A stretch of DNA of 64,000 bases from Multifurca ochricompacta (Eukaryota > Basidiomycota > Agaricomycetes > Russulales > Russulaceae): contig WTXG01000001.1 in the NCBI GenBank assembly GCA_022496185.1, positions 1,674,001 through 1,738,000 on the forward strand. The letters run 5' to 3'. A program made the translations under genes and the position numbers. The notes beneath the pieces were generated by a model. The model saw only the letters and a list, made by a program, of their open reading frames with translations, made no database searches and was not told the DNA's origin. How positions within the stretch are numbered: position 1 is the stretch's first letter; each line of letters begins with the position of its first letter. Below are positions 58,669 through 64,000 of this stretch, in pieces.

Positions 58669-59630
58669 TCAATATTGACTAAAGGATTGAAGTCCCTCAA
58701 TGCGTACCAAGCTCATTAGGCCACCCAATCCACCACTATTTCCGCCACCGGTGACGCCACCGCTAAACTTGCTCTGAACAAGGAGCTTAACGACGGTCAA
58801 GGCTGCTCCGTTGACTGCATCCTGCTTCCCGCCGCTGCTTGCGCCACCGGACCGGTCAAATAACTTAGAAGCCTCACTCATAGCCATACTGATCAATTGC
58901 GTCTGCGAGCCACCGCCACTGCCCTTGCCGGAAGTGAAGCCCTTGAGCACCTGGGAACAGACGGAGGTCAGGATGACAATATAACAATTACAAGCAGACG
59001 TACCTGGAGGGCCGCAGCACTGCCTAAGGACGATGCGGGTAGATCCCTTCCAGAACCCTCATCATAGGCCTTGCGGTGTGACTCCTGGACTGCACCCTCA
59101 TCGATGGGATCGTGATGCTGGCCCTGTCCCCCCAAACCACCTTGAGCCGCAAGCAAGTGATGTACGACATATTTTGACATACCTTGTGTTGGTCGATGAA
59201 TGAAAGAGCAGACGAGAACAGAGAGCTATCCCCTGAACCGTGGGTCTGCGCGGCCTGGACGACTTCGTCATGGTTGACTACGCATACGAGCGGAGAGAGG
59301 CACGATCAGATCAATCAGGCGCCGGAATAGGTTGAGTTAGATAAAAGGCGTACTATGAGGTCCGTAACCGCTTCCTTGCTGAGAGTGGTGAGGAGAGTTG
59401 TACTCTTCACCACCAGTCTTACGGTAGTGGGCTGCACGAGGCCATGGAAGAACGAAATAAGCTTACATGGAACATCGATCTCGTAAGGGGTGGGGATAAA
59501 CTCACGGTCGTCCCCCCGTGGTTTTGAGACTTCTCGTAAGCATCGTAACCTTGCTTGGCGAGGTTGATAAAGTTATCCTGTGGGGAACAGATTAATGTAT
59601 AAAATAGTGAAAGGAAATTAAGTGTACCAT
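58669..59630 (-). CDS. Beta-flanking protein of the A mating-type locus
   Basis: The coding start is probably the lone ATG at 59630-59628, followed by a 50-nt intron (59627-59578) and exon 59577-59506 ('DNFINLAKQGYDAYEKSQN'). Further exons give 'HYRKTGGEEYNSPHHSQQGS', 'VNHDEVVQAAQTHGSGDSS', 'LFSSALSFIDQHK', 'HHDPIDEGAVQESHRKAYDE', 'LPASSLGSAAALQ', 'VLKGFTSGKGSGGGSQTQLI', 'SKLFDRSGGASSGGKQDAV' and 'LVQSKFSGG' up to 'GGLGGLMSL'. This Gly/Ser/Gln-rich protein of unknown function flanks the HD genes opposite mip in many Agaricomycetes, so it confirms the locus. The last exon is uncertain. It is head to head with the next gene, 65 bp between the two ATGs. Confidence 0.85.
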
Positions 59631-59695
59631 GGATGATGATGATGATAGTACGCTGTAAAGCTTTATCTAATTTTGATCTCCTTTTCAATCGAACC

Positions 59696-60256
59696 ATGTC
59701 AACCTTCGTACAACCACCACCAACGGTGTTCCCTCTTGCACAACCGGATGACCCGAACTCGCCTACACTTTTCAAGGATAATATCAATCTCGTGCAAACT
59801 CAGATCAGCACAGTGCGCTCGTTGACCCACGAGGCACTCAATGCCATGTGTGTCCTCTTTTTCTCCGTGGCTCGATCTTAAGCTGGCTGGTATTGATGTC
59901 TGTCATCAGTAAGGGTGCTTACCAACCGGGATCCAGCCCTGTTCATACAGCTGGTGCACTCCGACTCCATCCCCTCACTTATCTGATTCTAACCAATATC
60001 CGTTGTAATACTCATCAGAGACTCTCGCCGCATTAAGGCAGAGTCTTCAGACACTCAACGAGCTTTTATTTACTACCGGCGTGGGCTCGCTACCTCTTCT
60101 ACGCTAGATGCAACTGGGTCTCCCACAGAGGAGCAATTAGCAGATCGGGCTAACAAGGCAATTACCACATTATTTACTCTTCAGACCCAAATGCAAGAGA
60201 CAGCGGCCGTTGCTGCAAACATTATGGCTGCTCCAGAACTGGCGCCCCGGCGCTGA
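59696..60256 (+). CDS. Small conserved-looking helical protein, unassigned
   Basis: The start at 59696 gives MSTFVQPPPTVFPLAQPDDP, then 'TLFKDNINLVQTQISTVRSL' and 'THEALNA'. A GT-AG intron (about 59847-59910) leads to 'GAYQPGSSPVHTAGALR'; a third exon from about 60019 gives 'ETLAALRQSLQTLNELLFTT' and, after one frame change near 60095, 'PTEEQLADRANKAITTLFTL' and 'ETAAVAANIMAAPELAPRR'. About 150 residues, mostly helical, with no membrane span or signal. The coiled-coil pattern recalls small Mediator or kinetochore subunits, but I cannot assign a family. It shares its promoter region with the beta-flanking gene. Confidence 0.6.
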
Positions 60257-60897
60257 AGCTCTGAAATCTAGCAATTGTGCACGTAAGTCACTGTTCAGAT
60301 TTCAACGAAAATGCGTCTGAGAGCGCAGTTGCACACGTTCATCATGGGCCACGATACTACTAGATAGTCTCATAGTGTACAGTACACCAAGACCCTACTT
60401 CGACTTATTCATTGCGACCTGTTGCGCATGTACACCGGATATTGGACTACTCATTGTGTGGACCGCTCTCGAGCGCTGCGCTACTTACGAGGACGCCGCT
60501 AGACGGTGCATCATCACTGGAACCCCTAGGCGCGCAGCTATCAGCGCTCGGGGTGAGATTGGAAGCCTTCGCGGCTGTCCTCCGATGACGCTTTCGGGGG
60601 ATATGACTGGCCACAACGATCAGTATTCATTCGAGCTTGCTAGAAGTATGCTGAGACATACTGCGGCAGCGGAAGTGCGCCACTAGCGAGGCTCTTACTT
60701 GTTAAAGGTAGCTAGCACCGACATTGGTTGCCACTTGCACGTCCTGCCGTCCTTCGGCGATTGCGGCTGTCGTTTCTCTTACCTCCGCTTGAGCTGAGTC
60801 ACAGCATCAGACGCATCGCCAGTGACGCTGGGTCCTTTACTCTGGTTCATGGATAAGACTGAGCGATCAATAACCGAAAGTGGAGGCAAGAGCTATA
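60257..60897. other. Intergenic region
   Basis: 641 bp between the helical protein gene and the small minus-strand gene. Several frames are open by chance (GC-richer than neighbouring spacers), but none has splice or start support. Confidence 0.45.
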
Positions 60898-61283
60898 CTA
60901 GACATGAGCGGTGGATGCAGCATGTTCGGCGACGCCCTTTGCGTGTTCTGCCGTTGCATGCACTTGCCGAGCTGCTTCTGGCGTCTCCTGATGTGCTTCT
61001 GCGTGTGCAGCGGTGGTGGTACCATCTGCTTGAAGAACGCCACTTGGCCTGTGCGATTGAATCTGCAGAGACATAGGGCGTTAACCCGACCATCGCCCAC
61101 TCTAAAAACTGTGGGCAAAAGATTGACCTCAGCGATGAGGGCAGCCTCCTTCGCAGCAATTTGCATTTATGGATGAGCTCAGGAGTAGAAGCTTCGACCT
61201 CAGTGTTGGTAGCGGAAGTCTCGTATCTAAACACAGATTGTGAGATGACGAGTGTTATATAGCTAAAGTGCGTACTCTGCCAT
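60898..61283 (-). CDS. Small Ala/His/Glu-rich protein, unknown
   Basis: Proposed exons: 61283-61276 (8 nt, ATG GCA GA), intron 61275-61227 (49 nt, GTACGC...TTTAG), exon from 61226 ('YETSATNTEVEASTPELIHK', then after one corrected base 'MQIAAKEAALIAE'), intron about 61128-61062 (GTCAAT...CTGCAG), and a last exon 'IQSHRPSGVLQADGTTTAAH' to 'ATAEHAKGVAEHAASTAH' with its stop at 60898. About 90 residues with repeated A-x-H-A and E-H-A steps. Two of three joins keep phase. No family recognised. The minus strand also has other open frames here, so this gene could be spurious. Confidence 0.4.
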
Positions 61284-61586
61284 TTGGGATGATGGGGAGC
61301 GTGAATGTTAGATTTTATGACGATACTTGCAATGACTTCACCACTTCATGAAACGCATACACATTGCTCTACAAACAGAGGGAACAGTCATTCAACACCG
61401 TGTTGAATGTTACACACATAGTCCGGATCGATATTCACAAGTGGATGGAAAGAAAGCCAAATCATGAAGGGAAAGAAATCAGGGAGTAATGTGATAGAGA
61501 CAACTCCGATATGAAGAGAACGATTGAAGGGTATAAAAGTAGGACAAACCATTCCGAACACAAGAAACCATACATGAAAGAATAAT

Positions 61587-64000
61587 TCAGGCGGGGGACT
61601 GACTTTCCCTCTCCTCTTCCCATGTACCCATCCTCAAGAATCGTGAAAGCACCTCTTCGGATCCTTTCTTGAAAACTTCCACCCCTCGAGCAGGGTCCCA
61701 CACTCGCCCCCCCGTCCGGTGCACTGGCCGAGGGTCCGACGGCGAAGCCGGGGGACCCGCACTCGACGGTGAAGACGCCGTGTCACTTGAGATGGTCCGG
61801 GAGATAGAGGAGGAGGTAAGCGTTGCAACGCTCCTCCGTGTTGTGGTGTCGATGGCCTTTGGGCAGGCTTGTAAAGGGTGGGTCGAGGCGTTGATTCCGC
61901 AAGATTAGTCGACGACCCGCGAGGGGAGGCATAGCGGGGGCTGCGGAGGCCAGTGGGAGAGCCCAAGGGAGAAAGCTTTGGTATGCTATCAATAGTGTTC
62001 TCGGGGCCTAGCGATCCCGGACCAACGGAAGGAGAGGGGAACACATCCCGCTCCTTCGCCATTAGTGTTGGAGAAACACCAGAGTAACTATTCTGTCTCG
62101 AGCGCGGCGCCCTCTTTCCTTTATCTTTAATTGAGTGATCAGCGTCCGCTGGATCGGTAAGGATAGCAACCTGGACACTCTCGTTCCGGGTCTCCTTAGG
62201 AATCGTCTGCACACCTTGTGAGCGGTACTCTTTCTTCTTGCCCTTCCCACCGTGATACGGTTGTGACGCCGTCGCGGAAGATCCAGACCGCGAGCGCTGC
62301 TTACTTGGTAGGCCATCGTCGCCCTCATCGCCCGTATCCTCGTCATCGCCGTCCACACTGCTCTCTCCTGACTCATGATAGTTCCTGAAGAGGGCACTAT
62401 CGCGCCTTCGGGACTCGCCGAAGTCAAAAGCAGGGGCTAGAGGCGGTATATTTTGTGGGGGCCTCACTAGGCGTGAAGCATATTTTTGTATGCTGGGTAC
62501 GCTATCCCAGGCATTCGTGTAAGAGAAGGAGGGCGGGAAGCCAGAAGGCGGGGAAGATGTGTATGGTTGTGTAGGAGAGAACCGCAGCGTTGGGCTCGAA
62601 GACAAGGACGCGGTCTCCATCGCAGGCAACAAGAACTGGCCAGGAGGTGGTGACTCGTCGGATGGGAAAACACGATTAGGAGTCATGCGAGGCTTATCTT
62701 CCCAAGGGAACACAGGCCTGATCTTAGTCCTGTCTGGACTTGGAGTTTCCCCCTGCTTGGGTTCCCCAAGGACATTCACATAGTGATTCTCTTGCAGCAA
62801 GCGCTCAGGTATACGCGAAGGAGGTGGAATCGCAAAGAGCGTCGAACTGGTGTCTTGCGAGGGTGATGAGTCGCTTTGGTAGTGCGAGGGAGAGTGATCC
62901 CAAACATTAGGATAGTAAGTGCTGACGGGAAAATTGGATACCGGCACAGTGTTGGGAGGGGGCTCAACTGCAGGATTCCATGCCATCAAAGGTGGTGACA
63001 CAGACCGGGTGGGTTCTTGAGAAGGCGCGGCTTCATGATCATATTTATGAACTTCCCTGAAATCGAGATGGACAAAAGGTGTTTGGTCTAGTTGCGTCTG
63101 CTGGGAATTGATATTTAGTGCTTGATCTTGTCCTTGCTTATACAGTTGTTGATGTTCTTGGAGCAGTCGAGGCTCCTGCGCCTGATATGATAACTGTGGC
63201 AATGCTTGCGTTAGCTGGTAGTCTTCGTGCTGCGGCTGTACACGTGAGTGAGGTGATCCCGAGGCTCGCTCTTCATTGCCTGGGGCGGGACTACGTGATA
63301 TAAAAGCAGAAATCGGTATGTGTTCATGCTCGGCCGGCCGGAAGACCTGGCGTTGCGCCTTCAAATATCCTGGGAAACTCTGCGGGTAGGTTTCAATAGG
63401 CAGTGCCATCTCAATCTTCCCTGACCGAATGTACGCCCTCCCGATTCCACCGTGAGACTGTATAGCACGCTGCTGTCCAGTGGACGTCCACTGAGCGTCT
63501 CGAATTTGGGCATCGCTTGTGCCTTGTGGATACTCAGGCGTAGACCTACTTGGCGCATTTGGCATCAACGAATTGTAGGTCTGTGGATGACCAGGCCCAG
63601 CTGAATAATAACTGCGAGCTCGATCGGGAGGAAGGGAAGATATGGGACCGGGTTGCATTTGCCAGCGTACTGTAGCTGCAGGCTGCGCTTCGGCCTGTCG
63701 AGCTGAAGTCGAGGTAGATGGTATTATAACACTTTCTTCAAGGCCAAGGTTTGGCATGGAAGAGTACTCATTTAGCCCGGATTGGGAAGAGGTATGATGT
63801 GGGGGATGTCACCAATATAGAACGAGCTAGGCCGCGCTTTGGGTGTTGATGACCCAGCATTGTCGTCAAAAGCGAGTCTCTCTCCGCTGCCTGAATTAGA
63901 CGCCTGTTGTTTTTCTGCATCGGCATTCGATTCATGGTCCTTCGTTGGGATAGGCCTGGGTCGCATGAGATCCAGACGCCCCTCCAAGGGGAGGCTCGTG
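61587..64000 (-). CDS. Glycogenin, C-terminal part (GT8 catalytic domain outside window)
   Basis: The gene continues past the right edge; its stop is at 61589-61587. The visible part is the long variable region and C-terminal glycogen-synthase-binding tail: 'EDKPRMTPNRVFPSDESPPP', 'FPPSFSYTNAWDSVPSIQK', 'GVQTIPKETRNESVQV' and the closing 'VWDPARGVEVFKKGSEEVLS' and 'RFLRMGTWEEERESQSPA'. These blocks, especially the conserved tail, are typical of Agaricomycete glycogenin, a self-glucosylating primer of glycogen synthesis. Frame changes occur near 63770 and 61790, each by one base. Glycogenin near HD and beta-flanking genes is part of the known mating-type A synteny. Confidence 0.75.

Noticed and set aside
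60375..60686. Plus-strand 103-residue frame
   Set aside because: No splice or start context, no family resemblance, and codon usage looks like chance in GC-richer spacer.
1..64000. Transposons, tRNA, rRNA or CRISPR arrays
   Set aside because: No transposase or reverse-transcriptase text, no cloverleaf-like sequence and no spaced direct repeats were recognised by eye.

Overview
The window is nuclear DNA of a filamentous basidiomycete, almost certainly an Agaricomycete (mushroom-forming fungus). Genes are dense on both strands, split by many 46-75 nt introns, and separated by short pyrimidine-rich or AT-rich spacers. The right end carries the gene order typical of the homeodomain (A, or HD) mating-type locus: mitochondrial intermediate peptidase (mip), an HD1 homeodomain gene, a divergent gene in the HD2 position, the beta-flanking gene and glycogenin. 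About thirty genes are supported by splice-aware reading.

Left part (1-21 kb): the 3' end of an AIF/AMID-like oxidoreductase, a SAM methyltransferase, a WDR75/Utp17-like ribosome-biogenesis WD40 protein, two adjacent homeobox factors, a Cox14-like mitochondrial protein, Ytm1/WDR12 (ribosome biogenesis), an F-box protein, a PB1-domain protein with a UBA-like C-terminus, and a divergent pair of xylose-reductase-type aldo-keto reductase and ketopantoate reductase. Middle (22-51 kb): a divergent pair of an O-fucosyltransferase-like protein and a GDP-fucose-transporter-like protein, a condensation-fold acyltransferase, Rsc9, ARMH3, glycine decarboxylase P protein, a 7-TM protein, Sec61 gamma, a PPR protein, Cog1, TMEM115, FAM32A and a DDT/WHIM chromatin protein. 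Right (51-64 kb): the mating-type block, with two less familiar genes between the beta-flanking gene and glycogenin.

Two sequence-level patterns stand out. First, many otherwise well conserved genes (ytm1, F-box, PB1 gene, xylose reductase, gcvP, PPR, cog1, FAM32A, mip, HD1, glycogenin) lose frame by exactly one missing base, several times in a homopolymer run. This looks like residual consensus error rather than real pseudogenes, so several CDS spans below are broken in frame. Second, at least six introns appear to use a GC donor instead of GT.

The most interesting biology is at the mating-type locus. HD1 keeps its TALE-type homeodomain but has Glu where homeodomains normally have Asn51. 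The gene facing it in the HD2 position shows no recognisable WFxNxR recognition helix in any frame that I read. Exon boundaries come from reading splice sites and protein continuity by eye; no database search was run.
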